64,000 nucleotides of DNA from Allobosea lupini. Its GTDB lineage: Bacteria > Pseudomonadota > Alphaproteobacteria > Rhizobiales > Beijerinckiaceae. Below are positions 1 through 9,979 of this stretch, in pieces. The stretch covers positions 620,001 through 684,000 of the forward strand of contig NZ_FOAN01000002.1 of the NCBI RefSeq assembly GCF_900109525.1, read 5' to 3'. Below the pieces are notes generated by a model. It worked only from the letters and a program-made list of their open reading frames with translations. It did no database searches and was not told the DNA's origin. The stretch's first letter is position 1. Each line of letters opens with the position of its first letter. The position numbers and the translations under genes are program-made.

Positions 1-643
1 TGCCGAAGACGTCGGGCGACTGCACCACGACGCAGGAGACGCTGTCGTCGATCGCAGCGAGAATGTCCTCGGTGGCGCGGATGTCGGGCTTCAGCGCCAC
101 GACCTCGTCGTTCGCCATCTCCGACAGCGTCTCGACGACCTGGGTGTAATGCGGGTGCAGGCCGCCAGATAGCACGGCCTTGCGCCGCCTGGTGACGCGA
201 TGCGCCATCAGCACCGCTTCGGCCGTGCCGGTCGAGCCGTCATACATCGAGGCGTTTGCGACCTCCATGCCGGTCAGGGCCGCGACCTGGGTCTGGAACT
301 CGAACAGGTATTGCAGCGTGCCCTGGGCAATCTCGGGCTGGTAGGGCGTGTAACTGGTCAGGAATTCCGAGCGCTGGATCAGGTGATCGACCGTCGCGGG
401 GACATGGTGCTTGTACGCACCGGCCCCCACGAAGAACGGCACCGAGCCGGCCGCCGTGTTCTTCGACGACATCTTGCCGAGGATGCGCTCGACCTCGAGC
501 TCGCCCTTGGCGCGCGGCAGGTCGAGCGGCTCTTTCAGGAGCTTGCCGTTCGGCACGTCGGAGAAGAGCGCATCGACATCGGTTACGCCGATGCGCGCGA
601 GCATGTCCTCGCGGTCGGTCTCGGTCAGGGGGAGATAGCGCAT
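1..643 (-). CDS. gcvPA: Glycine dehydrogenase (decarboxylating) subunit 1, 3' end outside window
   Basis: This is the N-terminal half of the split P-protein of the glycine cleavage system. Together with subunit 2 it decarboxylates glycine and passes the aminomethyl group to lipoyl-GcvH. The first 214 codons are visible; the gene runs off the left edge. The start [15 protein letters not shown] is typical of the family and is preceded by a weak purine-rich stretch. The segment near residues 70-150 ([45 protein letters not shown]) is characteristic of GcvPA. It is the third gene of gcvT-gcvH-gcvPA. A palindromic repeat lies between gcvH and this gene. The split gcvPB gene is expected next but lies outside. 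Confidence 0.95.
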   Translation of the reverse strand, partial: MRYLPLTETDREDMLARIGVTDVDALFSDVPNGKLLKEPLDLPRAKGELEVERILGKMSSKNTAAGSVPFFVGAGAYKHHVPATVDHLIQRSEFLTSYTPYQPEIAQGTLQYLFEFQTQVAALTGMEVANASMYDGSTGTAEAVLMAHRVTRRRKAVLSGGLHPHYTQVVETLSEMANDEVVALKPDIRATEDILAAIDDSVSCVVVQSPDVFG

Positions 644-688
644 GGAGGTTCCGTTCTCTGATACGGTCGCGACCGTTCAAAACTGCGA

Positions 689-787
689 GGTCGTCCCGGG
701 CGACCGGAGGGCGACCCGGGACCCATGCCGGAGCGGTTCAGGCATGGGTCCCGGATCAGCGCCGCTACGCGGCTTGTCCGGGACGAC
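689..787. repeat. Dispersed palindromic repeat, family A, copy 1
   Basis: A roughly 100-base imperfect inverted repeat in the gcvH-gcvPA gap. It begins GGTCGTCCCGGGCGACC and ends GCTTGTCCGGGACGACT, with an inner pair GGGACCCATGCC/GGCATGGGTCCC. The same outer arms and the inner CATGCC block recur at 51569-51673 and 58192-58297, and more divergent copies at 17182-17287 and 39711-39751. Inside an operon it could fold in the mRNA and lower or stabilise the downstream message. Confidence 0.8.
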
Positions 788-797
788 TCGGTGAGGG

Positions 798-1172
798 TCA
801 GAGCGTCTTGACGTAGTCCTGGTACTCGGCCTCGCTCAGCAGGCCGTCGAGCTCGCCCGTGTTGGTGAGCTTGATCTTGACGAACCAGCCCTTGCCGGCC
901 GGGTCCTCGTTGACGGTGCCCGGCGCGGCCTCGAGCTCGCTGTTGACGGCGACGACTTCGCCGGAGACCGGCGCATAGACCTCGGACGCCGCCTTGACGC
1001 TCTCGACGACGGCGGCCTCGCCGCCCTTGCTCAGCGCCTTGCCGACGCTCGGCAGCTCGACGAAGACGACGTCGCCGAGCTGGCCCTGGGCGTAATCGGT
1101 GATGCCGACCGTGCCGGTGTCGCCCTCGACGCGGATGTATTCGTGGTCCTTGGTGTAGCGGGTCTCGGCCAT
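798..1172 (-). CDS. gcvH: Glycine cleavage system H protein
   Basis: Lipoyl carrier protein that shuttles the aminomethyl intermediate between the P, T and L proteins. It has 124 residues, the normal family length. The lipoylation site is Lys60 in [10 protein letters not shown], inside the conserved biotinyl/lipoyl fold with the [12 protein letters not shown] turn. It follows gcvT by 26 bases and is expected to share its riboswitch-controlled transcript. The C-terminus [11 protein letters not shown] is typical. Confidence 0.98.
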   Translation of the reverse strand: MAETRYTKDHEYIRVEGDTGTVGITDYAQGQLGDVVFVELPSVGKALSKGGEAAVVESVKAASEVYAPVSGEVVAVNSELEAAPGTVNEDPAGKGWFVKIKLTNTGELDGLLSEAEYQDYVKTL

Positions 1173-1198
1173 GGTTTCCTCCGACGGAAAAGGTGGGT

Positions 1199-2347
1199 TC
1201 AGCGCTTGTAGCGGTTGGGGACGAAAGGCATCGCGGCGATGGTCGCCGGCAGCGGCTTGCCGCGCACGATCAGGTCGAGCTTCGTGCCGGGAGCGGAATG
1301 CTCCTTGGCGACATAGCCCATGGCGCAGGGGCCGTTCAGGGTCGGGCCGAAGCCGCCCGAAGTGACCTTGCCGACGATGGTGCCGTCGGCGGTCGCGATA
1401 TCGGCGCCCTCGCGGGCCGGAGCCCGGCCTTCCGGCAGCAGGCCGACGCGGACGCGCGAGACCCCCTCGGCGAATTCGCGCTGGATGCGGGCCGCGCCCG
1501 GGAAGCCGCCCTCCTCGCGCCGGCGCTTCTGGATCGACCAGTTGAGCGCCGCCTCGACGGGCGAGGTCGTGGCGTCGATGTCATGGCCATAAAGACACAG
1601 GCCGGCTTCCAGCCGCAGCGAATCGCGCGCGCCGAGGCCGATCGGCTTGACGCGTGCGTCGAGCAGGAGCGCATCCCAGATCTCGCCGATCCGGTCGGCC
1701 GCGGCGGAGATCTCGTAGCCGTCCTCGCCGGTATAGCCGGAGCGGCTGACATTGGCCTTGACGCCGCCGAGCTTCAGCGTGCGCAGGGTCATGAAGCCCA
1801 TCTCGGCGGCCTCGGGATTGAGCGCCGCGAGCGCTTCCTCCGCCTTCGGCCCCTGCAGCGCGATCAGGCCACGATGCTCCGCCTTGACCAGCTTCACATT
1901 GGCGGGCAGCCGCGCCTCGATATGGGCATAGTCCTGCGTCTTGCAGGCGGCGTTGACGACGAGCAGCAGCGCGCCGTCCTCGTCCGGATCGGCCGAGCGC
2001 GTCACCATCAGATCGTCGAGGATGCCGCCCTCCTCGTTCAACAGCTGCGAATAGCGCTGCTTGCCCGGCGGCAGGTTGACGATGTCGGCCGGGATCAGTG
2101 CTTCCAGCGCGCGGGCCGTGGTCTCGTGGTCGGGACCGACGAGGAAGGCCTGGCCCATATGCGAGACATCGAACAGGCCGGCGCTCTCGCGCGTCCAGTT
2201 GTGCTCGGCCATGATCCCGGCAGGATACTGGACCGGCATGTCGTAGCCGGCGAACGGCACCATGCGCGCGCCCAGCGTGACATGGCGGGCGTGGAACGGC
2301 GTCTTGAGCAGCGGCTCGGTGCTTGCAGTCTCGGCTTCGGCAGCCAT
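1199..2347 (-). CDS. gcvT: Glycine cleavage system T protein (aminomethyltransferase)
   Basis: Transfers the methylene group from aminomethyl-GcvH to tetrahydrofolate, releasing ammonia. The 382 residues match the family length. Conserved blocks are the N-terminal substrate loop ([16 protein letters not shown]), DVSHMGQ and, in the middle, [13 protein letters not shown]. The ATG is preceded by GGAAGGG at a suitable distance. It is the first gene of the glycine cleavage operon and lies directly downstream of a tandem glycine riboswitch, so glycine should raise expression. Confidence 0.97.
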   Translation of the reverse strand: MAAEAETASTEPLLKTPFHARHVTLGARMVPFAGYDMPVQYPAGIMAEHNWTRESAGLFDVSHMGQAFLVGPDHETTARALEALIPADIVNLPPGKQRYSQLLNEEGGILDDLMVTRSADPDEDGALLLVVNAACKTQDYAHIEARLPANVKLVKAEHRGLIALQGPKAEEALAALNPEAAEMGFMTLRTLKLGGVKANVSRSGYTGEDGYEISAAADRIGEIWDALLLDARVKPIGLGARDSLRLEAGLCLYGHDIDATTSPVEAALNWSIQKRRREEGGFPGAARIQREFAEGVSRVRVGLLPEGRAPAREGADIATADGTIVGKVTSGGFGPTLNGPCAMGYVAKEHSAPGTKLDLIVRGKPLPATIAAMPFVPNRYKR

Positions 2348-2376
2348 GGCATCCCTTCCAGAGTCGAGCGCGAGCC

Positions 2377-2394
2377 CCGGACGGATTCGTCCGG
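2377..2394 (-). promoter_or_regulatory. Hairpin between glycine riboswitch and gcvT ribosome-binding site
   Basis: A perfect 7-base stem (CCGGACG/CGTCCGG) with a 4-base loop sits between the second aptamer and the GGAAGGG Shine-Dalgarno of gcvT. It could be part of the expression platform. No U-tract follows, so if it acts, control of translation is more likely than intrinsic termination. Confidence 0.5.
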
Positions 2395-2404
2395 AGCGCG
2401 CCCC

Positions 2405-2602
2405 CTCTGTCTCGGGACCTGAGAGATTTCCCCGCCGGGCCGAAGCCTTGGGCGAGTTACCCCCGTCGGTGGGCGGGCTTCAAAAGCCAGCCTCTTTCCA
2501 GAGCGCCAATTCCCACGCGGTCCGTTTGCCTGAGCGTTTCCGGGGCGGTTGCGCCTTCGGCGCCGGGTCCGGACAAGTCCGGTCCCGGTCTCTCCCGCGG
2601 GG
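2405..2602 (-). ncRNA. Tandem glycine riboswitch upstream of gcvT
   Basis: Read on the minus strand, two consecutive glycine aptamers are visible. The first runs from GCGGGAGAGACC through GCGCCGAAGGCGCAA to GAAACGCTCAGGCAAACGGACC. The second runs from CTCTGGAAAGAGGC through CGCCCACCGACGGGGG to GGGGAAATCTCTCAGGT and GAGACAGAGG. The GCCGAAGG, CTCAGGCAAA, GGACC and CTCTGGA(A)AG elements are hallmarks of the class. The position directly 5' of gcvT is the classical arrangement. Confidence 0.95.
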
Positions 2603-2683
2603 ATGATGCGGCTGAGCCAGCAATAGACGAGCGAGGAGCCGAGTCAATCGGCCCGCCCGCGTGAATTTAGGGCAGCGTGCCGC

Positions 2684-3304
2684 CTATCTGCGCCGGCGCC
2701 GGGCCGGCTCGCCTCCGCCGCCCGGATTCAGGCCGACGATGATCTCGACCTCGCCGGACCCTGCGGGAACCGAGATGTTGCTCTCGACATGCGAGAAATC
2801 GGCACCGGTCTGGCCACTGGGGATGGCGCCGCCGACGCGGGAACTGCGGCGCGCGATCACCTGGTTGTTGCGCATCACCTGCGTGTACAGCGTCGCGCCA
2901 TAATTGCCGGGACTGCCGGCCGGTCCGATCAGGATACGCCCTTCGACGCCGACCTTGAGAGTGAAGGCGCCATCCTTGCCGATCGGCGTGCATTCACGCG
3001 CGACCGTGTTGATCGAGACCTGGCTGCGCAGGCTGCTGCTGTCCTGGCCCGACTGGGCACGGATCGCCGCGCCACCATCGGAAATGATCACCTGCGGGCA
3101 GATGAAGTTCGCCTCGTCATCCTGCGGCAGCTGGTCGACCGGCGGCGGGGTGGTCGACTGGAACATCAGGATATTGCCGAGCTTCTGCGTGGCGCTGGGC
3201 TCGCCGGTGCTCGACGATCCGGAAGAGCCGCAGCCGGCAAGCGCAAACGCAAGGCCGGCGGGCAGAATGAACCGGCCGAAACGGCCAGCAAAGCGATCAA
3301 TCAC
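2684..3304 (-). CDS. Putative lipoprotein of unknown function
   Basis: Product of 206 residues with an N-terminal hydrophobic segment ending in a lipobox (FALAGC, Cys about 25), then a Gly/Ser-rich linker (GSSGSSSTG) typical of exported lipoproteins. The mature part is rich in beta-type sequence and contains two cysteines (FICPQ, RECTP). The C-terminus is GGGGEPARRRRR, a curious run of arginines. I do not recognise a functional family. Its start overlaps the stop of the upstream IalB-type gene by 4 bases, so the two are probably co-translated and may act together in the envelope. Confidence 0.75.
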   Translation of the reverse strand: MIDRFAGRFGRFILPAGLAFALAGCGSSGSSSTGEPSATQKLGNILMFQSTTPPPVDQLPQDDEANFICPQVIISDGGAAIRAQSGQDSSSLRSQVSINTVARECTPIGKDGAFTLKVGVEGRILIGPAGSPGNYGATLYTQVMRNNQVIARRSSRVGGAIPSGQTGADFSHVESNISVPAGSGEVEIIVGLNPGGGGEPARRRRR

Positions 3305-3819
3305 GGCAAAGCCTCCACACCAGGGCCGAATCCGTTGAGCGAAACCGGGATTCCGACCCCTTCCTCCGGCGTCTGAAACACGATGAATGTGGCGCTCTTA
3401 CCAGTCTTGAGCTGGCCGAGCAGCGTATCGTCCATCACCACCTCGGCGACGCAGCCGGTGGTCAGGCAGCGCACGAAGCCGGCGCGGCCAATATCCTTGT
3501 CGTCGATCTTGAGACCGAGGCCGGAGGGGAGCAGGACGCCAAGCGGGGCGACGACGCGCAGCAGACGGCTCTTCTGGTCGGCCGTTTTCAGCACGATGAC
3601 GAGCAGCGTCAGATTCGGGCGGTCCTCGGCGGCGACGTTCTGAACGAGCGCGCATTGCTCGGCCTTGGCGCCGGGGGGCGTCTCGCAGCGCATCTGCCAA
3701 TCGCCATGGGTGGAACGTACCGCGCCTTGCGCCTGGGCCGGCGTGGCCGAGAGCCAGCCGCAGCCGATGACGGCGAGCGCCGCGGCCACGGGACCGATCA
3801 ATGAGCGCATCCCTGTCAT
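3301..3819 (-). CDS. Invasion-associated locus B (IalB) family secreted protein
   Basis: About 172 residues: signal peptide ending in ATPAQA, then the IalB-type beta-sandwich with the HGDWQMRCETP opening, a Cys pair (RCET.../EQCALVQ) and a second pair in FVRCLTTGCVAEV. The family is periplasmic or surface-associated in Rhizobiales and its molecular role is not settled. The start MTGMRSL is chosen because AAGGAGAGG lies immediately upstream and the signal peptide follows; the MRSL ATG nine bases on (3810) is equally possible. An in-frame upstream ATG at 3918 is rejected because it would place 33 hydrophilic residues before the signal peptide. Overlaps the downstream lipoprotein gene by 4 bases. 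Confidence 0.8.
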   Translation of the reverse strand: MTGMRSLIGPVAAALAVIGCGWLSATPAQAQGAVRSTHGDWQMRCETPPGAKAEQCALVQNVAAEDRPNLTLLVIVLKTADQKSRLLRVVAPLGVLLPSGLGLKIDDKDIGRAGFVRCLTTGCVAEVVMDDTLLGQLKTGKSATFIVFQTPEEGVGIPVSLNGFGPGVEALP

Positions 3820-4198
3820 CCTCTCCTTAAAGGTGTGGGAATGTGCGCACACCCACACCGAAACGGCGCCCCCGCCACGCGAGAATGCGTTCCGACCATG
3901 CGTCCCGATTCCTGTCAAGGCGAAGGATCACGTGCGTCCGCGCGGCAGACTCGTGGCGGACTCGTGGCGGACTCCCTGCAAACAGCGCAGATCGACCGCC
4001 CGACACCCATGCGCTCGTCGCGTACTTATGCCGCACGGGCTGCGTCACAGCCTTTCATTGCCCCACTGGCGCAAGCGTGATCTTTGATTTATCGCAATGC
4101 CGAAGAACCGGGCCGGTCAGACGTGGCCGCCCCGGCGCGCGCCTGTCTTAAGCTGACGAAGGCGGATCGCGCGGCATCAAAGGAGCTATGTCGGACCG
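3820..4198. other. Intergenic region between ialB-like gene and ctaC
   Basis: About 380 bases separate the divergent ialB-like gene and the oxidase cluster and should hold both promoters. It contains a short direct repeat at about 3948-3975 (GACTCGTGGCG twice, then GACTCC). No gene was recognised. Close to ctaC there is an AAAGGAG motif at 4179-4185, followed by an out-of-frame seven-codon reading frame starting at 4188 that overlaps the ctaC start. Confidence 0.5.
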
Positions 4199-5080
4199 AT
4201 GCGATTTGTGACCACTCCTCTCAGGAACGCGCTGGCGGCCCTTGCTGCTGCCCTGGTAGCGTTTTCGCCGGCCGTCGCATCGGCCCAGAACGGCATGCCG
4301 CAGCCGTGGGAGATCAATCTCCAGCCGGCCAATTCCGAGGTGATGACGTTCATCCACTGGTTCCATGACTGGGTGAACGTCCTCATCTTCATCATCACGC
4401 TCTTCGTGCTTGGTTTGCTGATCTACGTCGCCTGGCGCTTCAACGAGAAGCGCAACCCGGTCGCCTCGAAGACGACGCACCACGCTCTGCTCGAGGTCGC
4501 CTGGACGATCGTCCCGGTCCTGATCCTGGTCGTGATCGCCATTCCTTCGTTTCGCCTGCTCAAGCTGCAGCTGGAGATTCCGCAGGCCGACATGACCGTG
4601 AAGGTCACCGGCAAGCAGTGGTACTGGTCCTATGAGTATCCGCAGGACGGCGGCAGCTTCGGCTTCGATTCGCTGATGCTCGACGAGAAGCAGCGCGCCG
4701 AGGCAATCTCGTCGAAGAAGATCGCCGAGGCCGAGGCGCCGCGCCTGCTCGCCGTCGACAACGAAGCGGTGGTGCCGGTCGGCAAGATCGTGCGCGTGCA
4801 GGTCACCGGCGCCGACGTCATCCACAAGTTCGCGCTGCCCGCCTTCGGCGTGAAGATCGACGCCATCCCCGGCCGCCTGAACGAAACCTGGTTCAAGGCC
4901 GATCGCGAAGGCATCTTCTACGGCCAGTGCTCGTTCATCTGCGGCCAGAACCACGCCTTCATGCCGATCGCCATCCGCGTCGTCAGCCAGGAGCGCTACA
5001 CGGCCTGGCTCGCGGAAGCGAAGCAGAAGTTCGCCAATGCGGCCGACGCCACCAGCAAGGTCGCCGAAGCGACCCGCTGA
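4199..5080 (+). CDS. ctaC: Cytochrome c oxidase subunit II (aa3 type)
   Basis: Electron-entry subunit of the aa3 oxidase. It has 293 residues: signal peptide (cut near VASAQ, residue 29-30), two membrane helices (about 55-80 and 97-117), then the periplasmic cupredoxin domain with the aromatic GKQWYWSYEYP. The CuA ligands are His209, Cys244, Cys248, His252 and Met255. Phe246 stands where most aa3 oxidases have Glu (CSFIC instead of CSEIC/CSELC); that Glu also binds the non-redox Mg ion. First gene of the oxidase operon. The spacing of AAAGGAG to this ATG is long (13 bases). Confidence 0.97.
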   Translation: MRFVTTPLRNALAALAAALVAFSPAVASAQNGMPQPWEINLQPANSEVMTFIHWFHDWVNVLIFIITLFVLGLLIYVAWRFNEKRNPVASKTTHHALLEVAWTIVPVLILVVIAIPSFRLLKLQLEIPQADMTVKVTGKQWYWSYEYPQDGGSFGFDSLMLDEKQRAEAISSKKIAEAEAPRLLAVDNEAVVPVGKIVRVQVTGADVIHKFALPAFGVKIDAIPGRLNETWFKADREGIFYGQCSFICGQNHAFMPIAIRVVSQERYTAWLAEAKQKFANAADATSKVAEATR

Positions 5081-5095
5081 ACCCGACATTCTTGA

Positions 5096-6772
<1,677 letters not shown>

Positions 6773-6779
6773 ACACACC

Positions 6780-6804
6780 GGCGGCGGGCCAAAAGCCCGC
6801 CGCC
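6780..6804 (+). terminator. Strong hairpin in ctaD-ctaB gap
   Basis: A perfect 10-base stem, GGCGGCGGGC/GCCCGCCGCC, with loop CAAAA starts 8 bases after the ctaD stop. No U-tract follows (C-rich instead), so it is more likely an mRNA 3' stabiliser or partial attenuator that sets a higher ctaCD than ctaB level. Confidence 0.45.
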
Positions 6805-6907
6805 GCCCCTCCCCCGAGCGCCTGATCCAGGGCGTTCCGGAGACGGGCGGATCCCGCAAGCGACACCCGATTGAGGTGTCTTCGAACGTTGAAGTGAACG
6901 AGTTTCG

Positions 6908-7864
6908 ATGTCTGCTGCCTTCGATCAGATCACCCAGGCTGACGACGGCGTCTCGCTGAGTTCCCCCGGCGAGGCGCAGGACTTCTTCGCGCTGCTCAAG
7001 CCGCGGGTGATGTTCCTCGTGATCGTGACGGCGCTCGGCGGCATGGTCGCGGCGCCGGGCACAGTCAATCCGGTCATCGGCCTTGCTGCGCTGCTGGCGA
7101 TCTCGGTCGGCGCCGGCGCCTCGGGCTGCCTCAACATGTGGTGGGACGCCGATATCGACGCGGTGATGGCGCGTACCGCCAACCGGCCGATCCCCGCCGG
7201 CCGCATCCTGCCGTCAGAAGCACTCGCCTTCGGGCTGACGCTTTCGATCGGCTCCGTGCTGGTGCTCGGCCTCGTCGCCAACCTGCTTTCGGCAGCGATG
7301 CTGGCCTTCACGATCTTCTTCTACGCCGTCGTCTATTCGATGTGGCTGAAGCGGGCGACGCCGCAGAACATCGTCATCGGCGGCGCCGCCGGCGCCTTCC
7401 CGCCGATGATCGGCGAGGCCGTCGTCACCGGCGATTTCGGCCTGACCTCGATCGTCCTGTTCGCCATCATCTTCCTGTGGACGCCGCCGCATTTCTGGGC
7501 GCTGGCGCTGGTCAAGTCTGGCGACTACGCCCGCGCCGGCATTCCGATGCTGCCGAACGTCGCCGGCCCGGCCGCGACGCGCCGCCAGATCGTCGCCTAT
7601 ACGCTGGTTCTGGCCCCGGTCGCTGTGCTGCCGGCGCTGATGGGCTTCGGCGGGTTGATCTACCTGATCGTCTCGGTCGTCACCGGCCTTGCCATGATCG
7701 GCCTGTCGCTGCGCGTGCTGCACGTCACCGAGGGCGAGCCGGCCAACAAGGCGGCCTATGCGCTGTTCGGCTTCTCGATCCTCTATCTCTTCCTGCTCTT
7801 CGCCGTACTGCTGGCCGAGAACGGCCTCGGCCTGATGTGGGCCCTGCCCAAGGTGCTGGGATGA
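6908..7864 (+). CDS. ctaB: Protohaem IX farnesyltransferase (haem O synthase)
   Basis: Integral membrane prenyltransferase that converts haem B to haem O, the precursor of haem A for the oxidase. It has 318 residues and about nine helices. The Asp-rich prenyl diphosphate site [19 protein letters not shown] and the second motif ([20 protein letters not shown]) are clear. Located in the oxidase cluster, 135 bases after ctaD; its stop overlaps the start of the coxF-like gene (ATGA). Confidence 0.97.
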   Translation: MSAAFDQITQADDGVSLSSPGEAQDFFALLKPRVMFLVIVTALGGMVAAPGTVNPVIGLAALLAISVGAGASGCLNMWWDADIDAVMARTANRPIPAGRILPSEALAFGLTLSIGSVLVLGLVANLLSAAMLAFTIFFYAVVYSMWLKRATPQNIVIGGAAGAFPPMIGEAVVTGDFGLTSIVLFAIIFLWTPPHFWALALVKSGDYARAGIPMLPNVAGPAATRRQIVAYTLVLAPVAVLPALMGFGGLIYLIVSVVTGLAMIGLSLRVLHVTEGEPANKAAYALFGFSILYLFLLFAVLLAENGLGLMWALPKVLG

Positions 7865-8037
7865 GCCAGGGCCCGCAGGACAGGAAGCAGCCGCCGGCGG
7901 CGTTCTCGCCGGAGGACATGGCCAGGCGCAATCGCCGCTCGATTGCGCTCGCGCTCGTGCTCGGCGGCCTCGTGGTCTTCTTCTTCATCGTGACGCTGGC
8001 CAAGACCGGGCCGGCGATCCTCAACCGGCCGCTGTGA
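7861..8037 (+). CDS. Small single-helix membrane protein of the oxidase cluster (CoxF-like)
   Basis: A 58-residue protein too short for many gene finders. It begins [20 protein letters not shown], has a basic patch (ARRNRRS) and one membrane helix (about residues 29-47), and ends ILNRPL. It overlaps ctaB by 4 bases and precedes ctaG by 4 bases, the position where alphaproteobacteria carry the small CoxF-type protein. The assignment rests on position, size and topology; a precise role in oxidase assembly is not known. Confidence 0.85.
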   Translation: MSQGPQDRKQPPAAFSPEDMARRNRRSIALALVLGGLVVFFFIVTLAKTGPAILNRPL

Positions 8038-8041
8038 CGCG

Positions 8042-8620
8042 ATGAGCACCGCCTCCCGCAACCGCCGCACCGTACTGGCCTGCAGCGCCGCCGTCATCGC
8101 CATGACCGGGCTCTCCTTCGCCGCGGTGCCGCTCTACAACCTGTTCTGCAAGGTCACGGGCTTCGCCGGTACGCCGATGGTCGGCACCGCCGCCACCGGC
8201 AAGACCAGCGAGCGGATCGTCTCGGTCGCCTTCGACGCCAATGTCGCGCCCGCGCTGGGCTGGCGCTTCGAGGCGGAGAAGACCGAGATCAGGGCACAGG
8301 TCGGCGTGACGCAGACGGTGTTCTACAAGATCACAAACACGTCCTCGCGGCCGATGACCGGGATCGCGACCTACAATGTCCAGCCGAACCAGTCGGGCGC
8401 CTATTTCGTCAAGATCCAGTGCTTCTGCTTCACCGAGACGACACTGCAGCCAGGCGAAACCCTGGAAGCGCCGGTTGTGTTCTACATCGATCCCGAGATC
8501 GAGTTGAACCGCGAGCTCGCCAGCCTGAAATCGATCACCCTGTCCTACACCTACTTCCCGTCGAAGAACGGGCAGCCGGTGGCGGAAACCAAGGGTGACG
8601 GCAACCAATCGAAACTATAA
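8042..8620 (+). CDS. ctaG: Cytochrome c oxidase assembly protein CtaG/Cox11
   Basis: Copper chaperone that delivers CuB to subunit I. It has 192 residues: one N-terminal membrane anchor (about 12-32), the conserved PLYNLFCKVTGFAGTP segment after it, and a periplasmic immunoglobulin-like domain with the copper motif KIQCFCFTE. The C-terminal ITLSYTYF is typical. Four bases after the coxF-like gene and 49 bases before ctaE. Confidence 0.97.
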   Translation: MSTASRNRRTVLACSAAVIAMTGLSFAAVPLYNLFCKVTGFAGTPMVGTAATGKTSERIVSVAFDANVAPALGWRFEAEKTEIRAQVGVTQTVFYKITNTSSRPMTGIATYNVQPNQSGAYFVKIQCFCFTETTLQPGETLEAPVVFYIDPEIELNRELASLKSITLSYTYFPSKNGQPVAETKGDGNQSKL

Positions 8621-8669
8621 AGCTGCGCGACAAGCGCTGCACTTCTACGGACGCGGAGACTTAAGCACG

Positions 8670-9527
8670 ATGGCCGGGGCTCATACCAAGAACCACGACT
8701 ACCACCTCGTCGATCCGAGCCCGTGGCCGATCGTCGGCGCCGCCAGCGCGACCATCATGGCGATCGGCGCGGTGATGTGGATGAAGGCACTGCCGCTGCT
8801 CGGCATGAACATCGGCCCGCTCGTGTTCGGCGTCGGCCTGCTCGGCGTGCTCTACACCATGCTCGCCTGGTGGATGGACGTGACCCGCGAGGCCGAGCGC
8901 GAGGGGCATCACACCCGCGTGGTGCAGCTGCACCATCGTTACGGCATGATGATGTTCATCGCCTCCGAGGTGATGTTCTTCGTCGCCTGGTTCTGGGCCT
9001 ATTTCGACGCGAGCCTGTTCACCGGCGAGCACATCCAGTTCGCCCGCGCCGAGTTCACCGGCGGGCACTGGCCGCCGAAGGGCATCGAGACCTTCGACCC
9101 CTGGCATCTGCCGCTGCTCAACACGCTGATCCTGCTGACCTCCGGCACGACCGTGACCTGGGCGCACTACGCCCTGATCCAGGGCGATCGCAAGAGCCTG
9201 AAGCAGGCCCTGTGGCTGACCGTGATCCTCGGCATCCTGTTCACCCTGTGCCAGGCCTACGAGTACTCGCACGCCGCCTTCGCCTTCAAAGGCAACATCT
9301 ACGGCGCGACCTTCTTCATGGCGACCGGCTTCCACGGTTTCCACGTCATCATCGGCACGATCTTCCTGGCGATCTGCCTGTGGCGCGTCTATCTCGGCCA
9401 CTTCAAGCCGGACCAGCATCTCGGCTTCGAGTTCGCCGCCTGGTACTGGCACTTCGTCGACGTGGTCTGGCTGTTCCTGTTCGCCTCGATCTATGTCTGG
9501 GGCGCCGGGGCGCCTGCGGCACACTAG
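8670..9527 (+). CDS. ctaE: Cytochrome c oxidase subunit III
   Basis: Seven-helix core subunit of 285 residues that stabilises proton uptake by subunit I. The N-terminus KNHDYHLVDPSPWPI, the ASEVMFFVAWFWAYF segment in helix III and the HFHF-like GFHGFHVIIGT in helix V/VI are diagnostic. The start at MAGAHTKN is chosen over an in-frame codon at 8595, which would overlap ctaG and add 25 unconserved residues; GGAG lies upstream. Last core oxidase gene before a terminator-like hairpin. Confidence 0.97.
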   Translation: MAGAHTKNHDYHLVDPSPWPIVGAASATIMAIGAVMWMKALPLLGMNIGPLVFGVGLLGVLYTMLAWWMDVTREAEREGHHTRVVQLHHRYGMMMFIASEVMFFVAWFWAYFDASLFTGEHIQFARAEFTGGHWPPKGIETFDPWHLPLLNTLILLTSGTTVTWAHYALIQGDRKSLKQALWLTVILGILFTLCQAYEYSHAAFAFKGNIYGATFFMATGFHGFHVIIGTIFLAICLWRVYLGHFKPDQHLGFEFAAWYWHFVDVVWLFLFASIYVWGAGAPAAH

Positions 9528-9563
9528 CACTCGGGCCGGAAGCGGCCGCGAACCTTCAAAAAG

Positions 9564-9592
9564 GGGCGGCCGCGAGGCCGCCCTTTCCGTTT
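9564..9592 (+). terminator. Terminator-like hairpin after ctaE
   Basis: Perfect 8-base stem GGGCGGCC/GGCCGCCC with a GCGA loop, followed by TTTCCGTTT. The interrupted T-tract suggests partial termination, separating ctaE from the DUF983-surf1 pair. Confidence 0.6.
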
Positions 9593-9604
9593 GAGGAGAC
9601 CGCC

Positions 9605-9979
9605 ATGGCGCAGCCGCAGATCACTCCGCCCTCGCCCTATGCGACGGGCCTGACCGGTCGCTGCCCGCGCTGCGGCGAGGGCAAGCTATTCGACGGCTAC
9701 CTCAAGCTGAAGCCGCGCTGCGCCGCCTGTGGGCTGGACTTCGCCTTCGCCGATTCGGCCGACGGGCCGGCGGTGTTCATCATGCTGATCGCGGGCTTCT
9801 TCGTGCTCGGCCTCGCGCTCTATGTCGAGATCGCCTACACCCCGCCGATCTGGCTGCATCTCCTGCTCTGGCTGCCGCTGGCGCTCGTCGCCTGCCTGGG
9901 GCTGCTCAGGCCGATGAAGGGGCTCGCAGTCGCCCTGCAATATGCCCACAAGGCCGAGGAAGGCAGGTTGAAGAAGTGA
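9605..9979 (+). CDS. DUF983 family membrane protein
   Basis: A 124-residue protein with an N-terminal zinc-ribbon-like pair of CxxC motifs (RCPRCGEGK and PRCAACGLDF) followed by two membrane helices (about 58-78 and 83-103). DUF983 proteins occur next to oxidase assembly genes in many alphaproteobacteria, and a role in copper handling or oxidase assembly is often suspected but unproven. GAGGAG precedes the ATG. It overlaps the surf1 start by 4 bases (GTGA). Confidence 0.92.
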   Translation: MAQPQITPPSPYATGLTGRCPRCGEGKLFDGYLKLKPRCAACGLDFAFADSADGPAVFIMLIAGFFVLGLALYVEIAYTPPIWLHLLLWLPLALVACLGLLRPMKGLAVALQYAHKAEEGRLKK

